Assembly: GCF_014805625.2 (NCBI RefSeq)
Contig: NW_023998493.1
Location: forward strand, 2,032,082 to 2,096,081
DNA from: Glossina fuscipes
Taxonomy: Eukaryota > Arthropoda > Insecta > Diptera > Glossinidae
Length of the DNA: 64,000 nt
Direction of reading: 5' to 3'
In this document: positions 33,816 through 45,529 of the stretch, in pieces
Position numbering within the stretch: the stretch's first letter is position 1
Layout: every line of letters begins with the position of its first letter
The notes under the pieces: generated by a model
Databases searched by the model: none
Told to the model about the DNA's origin: nothing
The model's input: only the letters and a program-made list of their open reading frames with translations
Position numbers and translations under genes: made by a program

Positions 33816-34376
33816 TTAAAGCAACAATAATAAATTGAAATCGTCTATATAGGAGGTCGTGTGATTAGCACGTGATAACTTTAAATGGCTGAACGACAGA
33901 AATTTAAGTTTAAGATAATCTTTAAAAGAGAATTTCGGAATGGTTCGAACATGAGAGGATTCATGATCTCTAACGCGGATATTATAGGTAGAGAGCAAGA
34001 GTTTGCGTATAGCCGACTTTAGTTTAGAAAAATTATATGGAGGACATTCAGTGATCACTGCAACGCAGCAGAGTTTAAGTTTGAGGTTGATTGGTGGGTA
34101 AGGGTTGAAATTGTATGAATTGTTTGGCCAATCCCAAGGCAACTGTATTGTATTTGCCCAATGTAGTAATTGATAGGAAGAAAATGTTAATATAATTTTA
34201 ATTAATTTATTAGAAATTTCATCGACCACTAGAGCAATGGATTTATAAACATTAAGAATCTTAGGGAAGATCCATTTCGTTAATACAATCAGGCAGGTCG
34301 GATGTGTGGGAGATGACAGGATCGACATGTGGGCTTTGAAGTTGGGTTTGTAAAAAGTTGCTATTGACATTGTCAT
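33816..34376 (-). pseudogene. 186-codon open frame upstream of a LINE 3' end, unknown
   Basis: This is the longest intact ATG-started frame in the window. At this base composition far less than one frame of this length is expected by chance. It sits just upstream, on the same strand, of the decayed LINE 3' end at 33505-33815, so a retroelement origin is reasonable. Residues near 22-30 read SPTHPTCLI, which faintly recalls the segment near the end of LINE endonucleases (PTHxxxSxID), but the expected catalytic Asp-His pair is not seen. The rest is basic with Leu/Ile-rich stretches. I do not recognise a family, and a chance frame is not excluded. Confidence 0.35.
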
Positions 34377-34577
34377 TGATATCTAGAATTCGTAATATAT
34401 ATATATTAATGCATTAGTGCCAGATCCTCTCTGCCGAGTTTTTTCCTAACCTTCAATTTATGTCTTTTTAGTTGATACACAGAATTCTGAGACAGTCATT
34501 CAGTAGTCACGTCACTCCTTGCCCTCTACAGATTACATAAGTCAAGGAGCCTCTCGGCTTCCTCATCTTCCCTGAAT
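34377..34577. other. Short spacer, nothing recognised
   Basis: A short AT run (ATATATATATTAATGCATTA) near 34397 is the only structure noted. Confidence 0.4.
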
Positions 34578-34946
34578 TGTTCCTACTGGAAATCCCAAAT
34601 CCAGTTCATTCCTGCCAAGTAATAAAATCCCTACAGAGGGAAAAACCAAATGCACATTCGCAGCGCGTCATGTGCCGGCCGAGAGAAACGATTATCAGAA
34701 AAGGAGGTTAATGGATTAAAAATGCTGGTAAAAATGTATATAAATAGAATATTCGTGGAAGGGAAAGTTAGTAGGAAAACAATTTCGAGTTGAGCAGTCG
34801 AAAGTATTGCCAAAAACAAATTGTGAATAATACTACATTTTAGGAATATAATCGTAAATAAAAGACTTTTAAGTGTGTTTCTCTTGAACAAAACATCCAC
34901 GATCCAGTGGTACGCACTGCATCTTAGAAAAGCGAATTTCATAACA
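34578..34946 (-). mobile_element. Diverged solo LTR, same family as 52141-52515
   Basis: On the minus strand the unit begins TGTTATGAAATTCGC at 34946 and ends GGGATTTCCAGTAGGAACA at 34578. It matches 52141-52515 throughout in the same order: CTTTTATTTACGATTATATT, TATTATTCACAATTTG, TACATTTTTACCAGCAT and a GGCCGGCA block near its 3' end. The 103-codon minus frame at 34631-34942 is only the conceptual translation of the LTR. No target duplication could be recognised, in line with its divergence. Confidence 0.65.
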
Positions 34947-35999
34947 CTATATCCTCTATATATATGCTACTTCTTGTCACATTTTGTTTCTCGTAGCTAA
35001 TCTGGCCTGCTCATCCACTTCCCATGCGACTTTGCCCTCTTCTTAATTAGCCCCTTTTTTCGAAGCAACCCTAAATTGAAGTTTCATACCTAGCTTTCCA
35101 AGTAGTGGGTTTTTCAGTAGATTGATCGGAAAGGTTTTCCTTTTGCACTTTTCATTCGATTAATAACCACTGAAGACTAATCTGTAAAGCGAAGACTATG
35201 AAATTAAAATAAATTTTCGAATAATGAGGTCCACATCTGTCGTATACTGACCCTATTTATACCCACTGCCGAAGCACGTTAGTATATTCCTTTTGGCAAA
35301 ACGCTCGCTAAACACGGAGGGCGCCTCAGAGGATCTATAATGTGTGTATGTGTTCTTCATCAATTTATCAAATTCTAAATCGTTTAAAGCATAACCATTT
35401 CACCGTCTATACCTCACTGTGACACCTGTAGCCAATAATCTCATGATCACAAATATTTAAAATTTTTCAGACAGGTTGAAAGTTCTTACCCGGAATTCCG
35501 ATGCTGCCAAATCGATTAGAGGACACGCGTGCGTAATAAACTATAGTGGATGCAACGATAAAACCTTCCACGTACATTTTGTGAATGATCCTACATTACC
35601 TATACAAAAATGTAAAACGTCAGCTGGGCTCACTTTCTTTAAATATACTGTTACGGAAATTCCATTTTTGATGATTTGAGTTTTCTTGGAAATAAGAAAT
35701 TAAATTCTAAAGAAGAAGAAAACCCAGTATACATTCATGGCGTGTTACCTAAGTCATGCAGCTGGCGACTGGCTCCAAAAGTTTCCATAAAGTTTGCAAA
35801 GTCTTGGCCAATTTGGAATGCATATAAACATGACCTTCTGTGTGTCTGCGCAACTGTGTAATATTTGTGGTAAATTTTGCCCCGAAAATGGAGATATCGC
35901 CTACAAATTAGCAAAAGTATTTGGAAGTGACTTAAACATTTCCAAGCACACCTCTACAACGCCAATATGACTATAAGACACAAAGTTTTATTTTGAAAA
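34947..35999. other. AT-rich DNA, nothing identified
   Basis: Frames at 35476-35679 (TTG start) and 35676-35861 are short and lack known motifs. A polypyrimidine-CAG at 35460-35470 could mimic a splice acceptor, but nothing downstream supports an exon. The segment 35755-35835 has wording similar to fly interspersed repeats (GACTGGCTCCAAAAGTTTCC). Confidence 0.35.
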
Positions 36000-36125
36000 T
36001 AGAAAAAATCGGCCGCGCCTGCTATATATTGTGGGGCATAAAAATGTAACTCCTTTAATTTTTTGCCTTTTTAAAGTAACGGTGGTGGGTATAAAAGATT
36101 CGCTCACGACCGAATATGGTTTTCT
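36000..36125 (+). repeat. Repeat end with GGGTATAAAAGATTCG motif, copy 1
   Basis: GGTGGGTATAAAAGATTCGC is followed by TCACGACCGAATATGG. GATTCG and CGAAT can pair across a short loop. The same block occurs at 60588-60630. This arrangement matches the 3' ends of DINE-1-like repeats. TATAAAAG here should not be read as a gene promoter. Confidence 0.5.
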
Positions 36126-39100
36126 AACCTATTACCTGCAAAGGAAGTCTTAAGTCAAATTATCTCGAAGCGCTTGCTTTTAAAAGAAAAATCCAAAAAC
36201 CAAAGTTTAAATCGAATAAACGAAAAAGCGGACTCGGTTAAATCCATGCCCACTAAAAACATTTATATTATTTATAGAATACATAAGGAAGTCTTTAACA
36301 TTTATTACTTGGCCATGTTTTTTATATTATTAACTCATTTTTTTATATTCTCTAGAACAAGTAACCAGATGTAATGATAATTGAAATCGCCTCTTAACAT
36401 TGCTAGAGTTCCACATATATGTATATATATATATATGTATATATATCTGTGAAATAGTAACGTATTGCATAATAAAAGAACATAATCATCTAACAATAAA
36501 TTTATGATTTCTGCATAATTCTATATACCATATATATACGTATCTAGATGAATGCGTATGCGTGTGGTATTCGATCCGTAAATAAATATATATAAATATG
36601 CATAATATATCACTTAGTATAACTTAGTATTTCCAGTTGCATAGATGAGCATTCAAAAACGATGTCTGAATGCGTTGTTTGTGTGGAAGAGCCTGCGTTT
36701 GCATGAGCCTAAGAAATTTATGCACATATTTACCGAATAGCTTTGGCTTTAAATTAAGTCATTTTATATCTTATATAATATCTCTTAACAGTAAACAATA
36801 CACTTAACAACACATTGCGTGCAAAAGCATGGCTTGCATACGAAATTGAGAATATGTCCGTTCTAATCATATCATATATGCTCATGCGCTATGTATATTA
36901 TGTACATTTGCAATATATTTGTAATATATAAATTTTTATAAAAATTAATCTGAAAGAAAGAATGTAATAAAAAAATTGCTGCTCTACTAAATGTATCAGG
37001 ATTATCGTACAGACAAGCTTTTTTTTCATACTCGCCTTTATTTTTGAATAATGGCCTTCGTTTTTTTCCACTTTTAATCTCTGAAAAATCATTTTTTTTA
37101 TTTATTGTCTTTTTTGTATGCACATGTTGTATGCAAAACAAGTGCAAAGAAGAATTATTACATGTAAAGTTTAACCATGAATTTTCGTCATGTCTACAAT
37201 AACAACAAAAATATATTATGATCATTTCAGAATTTGTGAAAAGAGGCCTGGTGAATGTGCGTCAACTAAAAATGAAGCCTTTGATTTCGTTTTCAAATTT
37301 GCTTTGGCCGGAATATTTAGCTTCCATCACCTCATCATGTTTACATTCGAAATATAATATAAGGCATAGGTGGCCGATTTTTACTATTTCATACTTATTC
37401 TGCTGATGATACTTATCTCCAGGCATATTTTGACCTTGATTGCAAAGAAATTTGACCAAAAGAAATGCAAGAAATGATATATAAAATATTTACCGATGCC
37501 CTTCGACATATTTGCATTTCTATTGCAAGGAAAAATTGGCAAGCAACCTTCAAATGTCTGTATCGCCGCAAAACTATTGTAAGTGTGGGACTCGCCGACT
37601 CGGACTCGAGATGTATATGATAATGTTATAGATCTTTAACTTTGCAGGTTATTCATTGTTTCAATTTATCAAATAGTTTTCTAATTTACACGACTTTAAT
37701 TCGTTATTATAAATTTCTCTACAGCTAGGTGCTTGGTCATTTAAATAATGGGAATATTCATAGTATACACAAATTCACAAGATTAATTAAAAATTTATCG
37801 ATTTTTCTTTAAGATATTGAATTTGTCGATAATTGCGCCACATTTTTCTTATAACTATATCCTATTCGATCGTACGAAGCCTCTACATGACTTTTAGATA
37901 TATTTTGATAGAAAGACGGGTATTGCCTTTCAGCACGGATGTAATTTGAGACGTTTCTGTATAAGTTCACTCCCTTTCATATACTTTTGTTAATTATGGA
38001 TATTCCTCGTACGATCCGTACTAGCTTTAACATAACCAATAGCACTTATCACTTCATTTTCTACTTTCGATAAATATTAAATTCGCATTGCCAGCCGAAT
38101 CATTTAATCTATGATTTAAAACATAATGAAATCTCGCGCAAATATCCATGTCTGGCGGGCAAACTAAAGATGCATTTACCTCTCTCACCATATTGTTTTA
38201 TAACAAAAAAAAAAAAAAAAAAAAGAAAAACTGTATATATATAACAAATTGTTATGAAAATGCCACATTTGATAATTTAAGATTGGATGAAAACTAGACG
38301 ATTTCTTAAGAAACCATATTCCAAAAGATGTTAAAAACAAATATGCATTCATGACGCAGCCGCCAGCATCTAGCTTATGTGCAAAAGATTAACGACAATT
38401 CGCAGAACTTTTCGCGGTAAATTGATACTAAAATGTCGCAATGGAGTTAGCCACTGGTAGCTTACTTATGAACGGGGATAAAAGCAGAATGCTTGTGGAA
38501 AGCAAAGTCAAAGTTTGAGTCAAGAGGCTCAAAAGAATTGAATTGTAATATTCCAACGGACACGACTAGAAGAAACATCGTCGACATAAGTTGCTGTAAA
38601 TAATTTGTAACAAAATCTCCTAAGAATTGTCAATAAAACTTGTGCTATCCTAAAAATCACATTTCAGTGACGTGAGCTTAATCTCGAAAAGAGTTCAACA
38701 GAAACATAAACTCATAAAGGGTAGTCTGACGATATGATTTAGGTCGGAAAAAGTAAGAAAACAACATAAGAAATTACAATAACAAAATCGTTGAGAAGAC
38801 AAGAATTAAAAAGAACGAGTTTAAGCGGCAGTTGGCTTTCCTGGCAGAGCAATGTAAAGAATTGCTTAAACGTAAGAATATCAAATGAAGATAGATAGAT
38901 AAATCCAGTCTTTCAACATCGTGATGCTGAAGAATTGTTTGCCGTAACATTCGAACGGATGTATGTACAAGTTCATGAAAAATTACAAAAAGCTGTAAGG
39001 ATGAATCCGTACAGTTTTGCTTTCTAATATGAACTTACAAAGAGCAAATTGGTAAATCTGCAACGTGCTCGTTCATTTTCAGTAAGCTATTTCTCACATC

Positions 39101-39429
39101 CATGTAACTGTTTTTGTATCAGGAAAACATATATAAATTTAAATGCTCTACAAGGCATGCGAAATTATTTAGGACAATTTAGTAGCTGCGTGCATAGTAC
39201 CGCCTAACAAATGTCTATAGAAAAAAGTATTTACAGTTTTTAAAAGTAATATTGTAACCAAAAAATAACATCAATATTCAAATTAATTTGAATTTCAAAA
39301 ATATTTTTTTTCTAAGATGTTAATATGTAGAATTTTTCTCATCGAATCGGTTTAACTATTATTTAGTATTTGTTGTCCTTTTTGTTTCTATATTTAATTT
39401 TTGAGAAAGTAATATCTGATATGAATAGG
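36126..39429. other. AT-rich DNA with simple repeats
   Basis: It contains an AT/GTAT microsatellite at 36415-36446 and a 20-base A run at 38205-38224. Frames on the minus strand at 36872-37225 and 37262-37459 lack recognisable motifs. No gene or repeat end was supported. Confidence 0.4.
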
Positions 39430-39890
39430 TATTAGAACAGTATAGTGTGCCACGGACTATCATTAAATAGGTCACATTAATTCGCTTAATTATTTTTCAT
39501 AAGTCCTTTTTTCAAAATAGGGCGTCATCTGGGAAATTGTGGAAAACGTGGTCCATACAGAATGTCCTTTGTCCTCGGGCCAAAATCCTTCAATGTACAG
39601 AATTTTATCAAAANNNNNNNNNNNNNNNNNNNNNNNNNNNNNNNNNNNNNNNNNNNNNNNNNNNNNNNNNNNNNNNNNNNNNNNNNNNNNNNNNNNNNNN
39701 NNNNNNNNNNNNNAAAATTTCGAAGTGTAGTTTGAGCACATGAATACAAGACATGAGAGCGAAAAAGACAAGCTTACAACGATGCGTTGAACCAATCGGC
39801 ATAATAAAACATTTCAAGTTCTTCTGGGTGTTATATACATCCGCACAAACTTAAAACATGCTTGTACCACAAGTGATGTAAGATACAGAG
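39430..39890 (+). repeat. Interspersed repeat family B, copy 5, split by an assembly gap
   Basis: Left of the gap are GTGTGCCACGGACTATCA, TTCAAAATAGGGCGTCATC, TTGTCCTCGGGCCAAAATCC and ATTTTATCAAAA. Right of it are TTCTTCTGGGTGTTATATAC, ATCCGCACAAACTTAAAA and the end palindrome GTACCACAAGTGATGTA. The usual GACAGACGG tract is replaced. The open frames across the gap are artefacts of N bases. Confidence 0.6.
39614..39713. other. Assembly gap (100 N)
   Basis: Exactly 100 N bases, the conventional placeholder for a gap of unknown size. It falls inside repeat B copy 5. Confidence 0.98.
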
Positions 39891-40673
39891 AGTTAACAAA
39901 AATAATATCAGATATGAAATTAGATAAATACTTTTTAAATTTGAAATAAGTCGTTTTCATTTCGTGCTCTACCTTTCTCTTTTCCTTTTATTAGGCAATT
40001 TGCAGACAAAACCATATAATTTGGCAAATCCCATCTAGCCTAGTAAAAACTTGAAAAATAATTCTGTATACGAAGCTTCATTTTGTTCGTTTACATTGCT
40101 TTTCATAGGTTCTACTTGTATTCCCAAAACTGACAACAAAACTAAACTTCATTGCGTCAACAACCTATTCCCTTGTGTATTAATTCTTACAGCTTCCTTG
40201 CCAATCCCTTGTACAATATAGAGGCAATAATTACAAACTAAATGTAGGGCGAAAATGAATTCATTACTTTTTTGCTCACGCTATGCTTGGTCGACCTTAA
40301 GAGGCATGTCTATGTAAAAGTAGATTTTTTATACTGATGACCGGTGTGCTTATTTCTGGCTAAGACCTTGAAATATTTGATTCAGAGTTATGGTAAAAGC
40401 TGTGAAGACTGATATTTTTTCTATTCCTATATTATTTATTGCCAGATTGTTCCCCAGCTAGTGTCCCTTACCTTCCGTGTGATTAAATAGATCCTAATAC
40501 CTAATAAAAGTTATAACTTGTTTTTACTTTATTGATTTTGACCTACTAAGAATATCGAAAAAAAGTACGTACAGAGAGTTATCGTCTATTAAATTTTCTA
40601 CATAATTAAGCTTATACTAATGGTCCCTACCGGCTAACTAATGATATTCGGAGTATGTTAGCTGATTTATGCC
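39891..40673. other. AT-rich DNA, nothing recognised
   Basis: No repeat end or open frame of note. Confidence 0.4.
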
Positions 40674-40925
40674 GAATACGATATACCCATTCCATTCCAT
40701 CCTTAGTGATAGTGTACAGAATCACTGCGACAATCACAAGAAAACAACAAACTGTTAACTATAGAAGGAAACGAATGGAAAGTAAAATACTCTACACTTC
40801 TACGCTATATACGCAGGAGTAACTTACAATACCGTGTAGAGCTAAAACAAGTCCTACAACTATTGTCTTTACAAAGCTTAGCGCTGTATCCACAGATCGC
40901 TGCAAAAATATTTATATAAGGAAAA
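40674..40925 (+). repeat. Dispersed repeat family C, copy 2
   Basis: It begins GAATACGATATACCCATTCC and continues with AACAAACTGTTAACTATAG, GAAACGAATGGAAAGTAAAA, GCTATATACGCAGGAGTAAC and CGTGTAGAGCTAAAACAAG, parallel to the copy at 16319-16570. No terminal inverted repeat or target duplication was found in either copy. Confidence 0.55.
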
Positions 40926-43913
40926 GAAATTCGGCGCTTTCAACCTAAATCCTGATATTCTTCTTCCTTTTATCGTTATTTTGTTACCTTACGCCTACTT
41001 CGTATTCAAGAAAAGATGGTGTAGTATTTCGGGTAGTAATAAAAATAATGTGCTGATGTTTTGGATAACAAAGAAAATGTGGTCGATTTTTGAATAAACA
41101 GAACGATCACCACTGTGATCTGACGGTGTATTATATATGTTTTGCTGACTTAGACATGTCTTCTGCGAACAATTTTGTACAATTTTTTGTTTCCTTTAAC
41201 AAAACATAATTACTTGGCATCCAGCAACCATTGTTTGACGTGATTGCCGATGAGGTTTGCGTATTTTCTACAAATGCTTTGAGTAGAACTAAGTAGCGTC
41301 TGCCATCCTGATTTTTCCATGTGACATAAGCATATTTAATTTTATTCGTTTGTCTAACTTTAAATTCTCTGCTTTATTTAGTAATTAAATCGCTGCCTAC
41401 CGCAACGCAAAAGGAGAATGAGTAACGTTTACGGTGGTTTAAACTGTTTTTCCTGTTGTGCTCCTTTAGACAATAAATGCAGAAAATGATTGCATATAGT
41501 TGCTATGGTAAAAATGATATAGGATATGCACATAATGCTACTACACATGGAATATGTTCTATTTTGCACCACACGTGGAAAATGAACGTATGCGTATATC
41601 ACCTACCAGGGGTACGTGCTTGTGAAAATTGTCAATAATACAATACGTAATATGGACGTTGAGTGCGTAAACTGATAGTCGTCGAACAAGAGAGAACTAA
41701 GAACTAAGAGCGCTCAAGTATATTTTCAAAATAGTAGGCGCTTGGGGACTTTTTCATCATCATTTTTGAAGAGATTTGGAAATTTAAATATAATTTTCGT
41801 AAGAAAGTTTGAAGAGAAAATATTTACAGTTAAATATATATGTGGATTGTGTTTACTTTATCTATGCCTATGTCTAAAGAAACTAACTTGGCAGCGAATA
41901 GATTGCAATAATTTATTCATTGTTTTCATAACATTGCTTAGCGGAAGACCCTCAACGAATAGAAGTCATCTCCCAGAGGCCTGCATTTTTTTTTCGTAAA
42001 ACTATGATCGCAACAAGAAAGGTGATTGAGTCGCTTAAGCCCTTTGGATCTCAGCGATTTCAGTAAAGTTAAATAAATATTGTCCTGAAAATTAGAAATT
42101 GATCAAGAATTAAACTTGAATCATTTTACAAGGAAACTAAAATGAAGTAAGAACACGTCTCCTCTAGACTTTACGTAACCATAAATGAACCTCAAATAAA
42201 ATTTAACTTTTATTTCCCCTAATCAGACAAAATAAAAAAAAAAAAAAATTCGAGTGAGCCTTAACTGAGCTTAGTATAAGAAAATTATATGTAATTGAAA
42301 TGAACTCAATTGCGTAAAACAAAACTTAGCGCATGTTAAACTAAAATTGCACAAACTCTAAGCTAAATATTAAATCAAAAGCATGGTTTAAACGAAATAT
42401 TAACCAATGGTTATCGGAGTCGGAGCGGAATAACTCCTGAATGAAGGAAATATTAAATAAATAATTTTTCGAGATTTATCGTTCAAAGGATGGAAATTTA
42501 AGTATATTTTAACAACAACATTTTAACTGCTGTAAATAATGTGATGCGTATTTTCCATATTACTTGGAGCCAGTAAAAAGTTTAGGATATGGTCGCTGCA
42601 TGTAGTTAAGGCTAACACGCTTTAAGATATTTTCTTCATCTACGCTTGATATGCTTTACAGATAGCAAAGTGGTTAAATGTTTGTCGGAGGAGAAAAGCT
42701 TTAAGAATTTTATGAACAAATATATTTGCAGGAAAACCTCAGAATGAATGCAATTTTCCTTTCATCTTAGATCAAACGTTCTTGGCATTAAAATGTGAAT
42801 ATAGAATACCATAAGCTCGTTTACTCTATGAGATACATTAAGAATTCATTTGTCAATTGTCAAAGGCAGTTAAATGATTATGATGCAGTGACAGTGGCAA
42901 CCAAACACATGAAGATGGCAGAAGAGAGAAGAATTTCGTAATACAATAAACTTGAAATATGGAATAGAATGAAGAAACACACCAAGAATGATAGAGAATC
43001 ATGAGAAAATAAATATTTAAAAATGACGAAACAATAAATTTGCATAAGCGATTGGTAAATAAGAAAAAACAGGGAAGAAAGTGAGGCTCGGTTCGCCTAT
43101 CATGTTCGACGTGTACTGTTGCAACTGTTACAATATAATACCAGCAATTAGCTAATGGCAAACATTTTCAATATGTGTTTGTATCCAAATTGCAGGCAGA
43201 TAGATCCGCACTAAATCATTTGTCAAGTTTGAACATTGTCTACCTTAAATTGTACTATATTAATGGTCGGACTGACACCTAAATCGCTGAACAGTTTTAT
43301 TTTACCTAAGACTGTATATCCTAGGCGTCCATGAAAAGAATGGTTTTACATAGTCTGTAGTTTTTGTATTATTGTTACTAAAACAGGTGAATAATTGTAC
43401 TGGGCGATATGGTGTAGAGTATATAATTGGCCGCCTTTCCCCACTATAATGTTCTTATTTGTTGCCAGTAAGTTAATTAATTCAGCAAGTTCAAGTCAAA
43501 ATCAAATTTAAAAATGTTGTGTTACCTCTTCGAAACCTTTTAGGCAAGCTTCAACTTTGAAATTTGTGCATTCGGTGACAGCACCGGTGATTACTCTCTG
43601 CAAGTATTTTCACAGATGGTAAGCTTTCCGAAAAAGATTTAATTTTTAATATATTACGACAAAAATTGGGTTGTGTTGGCAATTTAGCCAAAAAATTGAT
43701 TGATCCTAAGATATTTGGGGGTTATCAAGAAAAGCAGGTCCTTTTATGAAGAGAAAGTCCAATTTATCGTTGTTTATGACGGAAACTAAGAAATAATAAA
43801 ATGATAGAAGATGAATGCACCAAAGTAGAAATTAATCTCCTCTAGCCGAAATTATGTCTCAAATATGCAACGATGTAGAAACCATGAGTTACAACTCTAT
43901 TTTTATATCCTAC
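40926..43913. other. AT-rich DNA, nothing recognised
   Basis: Frames at 41742-41999 and 42853-43161 lack known motifs and look like chance frames. Confidence 0.4.
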
Positions 43914-44060
43914 ACCGTTTGCGATACAAGGGCACACTATGTTTGTGTGGATGTATAAAAAAAAAACATCCAGAAGAAGTTTAGATAAACCCATCTTTTA
44001 TTGTTGCGAAAAAGTCATTCTGGATCGATCTAAGCTTGTCTTGTTTGCTTGTGTTTAATT
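43914..44060 (-). repeat. Interspersed repeat family B, copy 6 (3' end, reversed)
   Basis: On the minus strand it reads AGATCGATCCAGAATGAC, TTCTTCTGGATG, TACATCCACACAAACATAGT and GTATCGCAAACGGTGTAGGATATAA-type termination, the family B 3' end. Immediately to the right (44120-44300) is further repeat-like sequence with ACGAACAGACGGACAGAC on the + strand, probably a second fragment. Confidence 0.55.
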
Positions 44061-44099
44061 TACAGTTTTTGTCTCGTATCCATTGCGGCTGATGAATAA

Positions 44100-44300
44100 T
44101 AATCAAAAAACCGCACAAATTGTGTTGCTTTCAGTTTGTGGGCACTATAAGTATGACCTTTGACGGCTTGACTCATTTTCAATGCGTGCGTGCAAAAACT
44201 TCTAATGTTTCTATGAAATGTGTGGTCGGTACCTTAATATTTGCGACCAAGGGAGAATATGGGACGAACAGACGGACAGACGTGGCCAGATCGTTTCAGA
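44100..44300 (+). repeat. Fragment of a DINE-1-like repeat
   Basis: TCATTTTCAATGCGTGCGTG, CTTCTAATGTTTCTATGAAA and ACGAACAGACGGACAGACG followed by TGGCCAGATCGTTTCAGAA are the internal blocks of family A/B repeats. The frames 44120-44356 and 44218-44454 run through this repeat and are not genes. Confidence 0.5.
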
Positions 44301-44656
44301 AAAATACCTATATTCTTTGGAGGATTTGTGCACTTGTCTTTATAATGTTACATTGAAACATGTACATGGAAAAATTGAAATTTATTTTAAATTACTTTTT
44401 AAGGCCCAAGCTTTCGTTTTTGCTAAGCCCAAAATTATCGCTAAACTGAATTAATTAATAAAGAAATGAAAATGCAGAAGAAAGGAGGTTCGGAATTTAC
44501 TTTTGGCAATGCACAGACAAATATATTTAAATAACTTTCACTTTTTGTGCGGCATATGTAATGTGAAATCGCAGACGCTCTTTTTCTTATGTTCTTTTAC
44601 AAGAGTTTGAAAAACTTAATGCATTCCTGGTGACATGTAAAAAAATAAAAAAAGTA

Positions 44657-44681
44657 CAGGCAAACCTGTTTTTGTGCGGTA
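44657..44681 (+). repeat. Left terminal inverted repeat of the Tigger-like element
   Basis: It begins CAGGCAAACCTGTTTTTGTG and ends GCGGTA. It matches 45505-45529 in inverse orientation at 24 of 25 positions. Confidence 0.88.
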
Positions 44682-44807
44682 GATAGGGACCGCAGAAAAA
44701 AAACCGCACAAAAAAAATATATTCAAAAACTTCATAAATAGCTATAAAAAATAATTTTTCACAGCATATTAAAGAAAATTTTTTTTATGCGGTAGAGAGG
44801 GACCGCA
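44676..44807. repeat. Two copies of a GCGGT...ACCGC palindrome
   Basis: GCGGTAGATAGGGACCGC (44676-44693) and GCGGTAGAGAGGGACCGC (about 44790-44807) differ at one base. Each has 5-bp inverted arms, the first overlapping the inner edge of the terminal repeat. They may be subterminal transposase binding sites or the product of internal duplication. Confidence 0.7.
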
Positions 44808-44922
44808 TAAAAAACTCTCACTTAGAAAATATATCAAAGCTTTACGAAATAGCAAGGCAGTGCTTCCCAAACAAAATAAATAATTAAATTACACATTGAA
44901 ACATTTAAAAAAATTTTAATTT

Positions 44923-45117
44923 CTAAGGAGAAATTTTCAAAATGTATATAATTCTACTTGCACGTTTTTGTATTGCTCTTATAGTGGATTCACCTAATTT
45001 ATATTCTTTACCAAGAGCTGTGGATCCTTCACCATCTGCTAGTCTATTTAATATTGCAATTTTAGTTTCTAATGTAATTGTCTTTCTTTTCACTTTTTTT
45101 TGGTTACGATTATTCAT
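44923..45117 (-). CDS. Truncated Tigger/pogo-type transposase: N-terminal helix-turn-helix only
   Basis: The 64-residue frame starts at an ATG (45115-45117). After a basic start (KKVKRK, residues 7-12) it reads TLETKIAILNRLADGEG, GKEYKLGESTIRAIQKR. This is the pipsqueak/CENP-B N-terminal fold of pogo-type transposases: a TLxxKxxIxxxxxxGxS helix, then xYxxxxSTIxxIxK as the recognition helix (about residues 36-54). These domains bind the transposon ends in the nucleus. The normal protein continues with a second CENP-B-type domain and a DDE nuclease, both absent; the frame ends in unrelated residues (IIYILKISP). The domain itself has no stop or frameshift. If expressed, such a piece could compete for transposon ends, but nothing shows expression. 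Confidence 0.7.
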   Translation of the reverse strand: MNNRNQKKVKRKTITLETKIAILNRLADGEGSTALGKEYKLGESTIRAIQKRASRIIYILKISP

Positions 45118-45415
45118 TTTAAGGGAGTACTTATGACTAAAAATAAAATAAAAATCATAAAAAACTATATCTAAATAGGAAAAAAAAATAATTTGCCTTT
45201 AATCTCACTATAAAATTAATCCTGTCTTAATGGTTAAAAGGTCAGCAATTAACTAAAGTTATTAGATGGCGCAGTATGTATTGAAATAGGCTGATGCAAT
45301 AGGTATGAAAATGGCTGTTGCAATGTGTACATACACACTGATAGCACAAAAAGTGATGCCAACATAGTTCAGATTGCCTAACCTCTCGGCGAAATTCAAT
45401 GTGTCGATATTTATA

Positions 45416-45520
45416 TACCGCACAAAAAAAATCGCACAAAAAGAATCGCACAAAAAAAAGATTCGCACAAAAAGAATCGCACAAAAAAAGCGCATATAAA
45501 AAAATACCGCACAAAAACAG
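45416..45520. repeat. Array of CGCACAAAAA motifs at the right end of the Tigger-like element
   Basis: Six copies of CGCACAAAAA (near 45419, 45434, 45447, 45464, 45478 and 45508) lie 13-18 bases apart except for the last, which is within the terminal repeat. Reverse-complemented they read TTTTTGTGCG, the inner half of the terminal repeat, so they look like iterated copies of a possible binding site. Confidence 0.75.
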
Positions 45521-45529
45521 GTTTGACTG
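45505..45529 (-). repeat. Right terminal inverted repeat of the Tigger-like element
   Basis: Read on the minus strand it starts CAGTCAAACCTGTTTTTGTG. It is followed by TA at 45530-45531. Confidence 0.88.

Larger units (their letters stand above)
44657..45529 (-). mobile_element. Non-autonomous Tigger/pogo-like DNA transposon (873 bp)
   Basis: The element has 25-bp terminal inverted repeats (44657-44681 and 45505-45529) with one mismatch, starting CAGGCAAACC on the left and CAGTCAAACC on the right. TA lies directly outside both ends (44655-44656 and 45530-45531). TA duplication and a CAGKCAWACC-like end are features of the Tigger/pogo group of Tc1/mariner transposons. Inside, on the minus strand, is a 64-codon frame for a CENP-B/pogo-type DNA-binding helix-turn-helix. 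The DDE catalytic domain is missing, so the copy cannot move by itself. Subterminal GTGCGG-type motifs are repeated at both ends. This is one of the best-bounded elements in the window. Confidence 0.87.

Noticed and set aside
35476..35679. Exon after a polypyrimidine-CAG
   Set aside because: The frame directly after the CAG meets a stop within four codons, the listed frame begins at TTG, and no donor or second exon is evident.
36088..36096. TATAAAAG as a possible promoter
   Set aside because: The same GGGTATAAAAGATTCG block recurs at 60.6 kb and belongs to the end of an interspersed repeat.
39490..39817. Several frames crossing the N gap
   Set aside because: They exist only because N codons are not read as stops; the flanks belong to interspersed repeat family B.
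44120..44454. Two overlapping 78-codon frames
   Set aside because: They run through a DINE-1-like repeat fragment with the ACAGACGGACAGAC tract and have no protein features.
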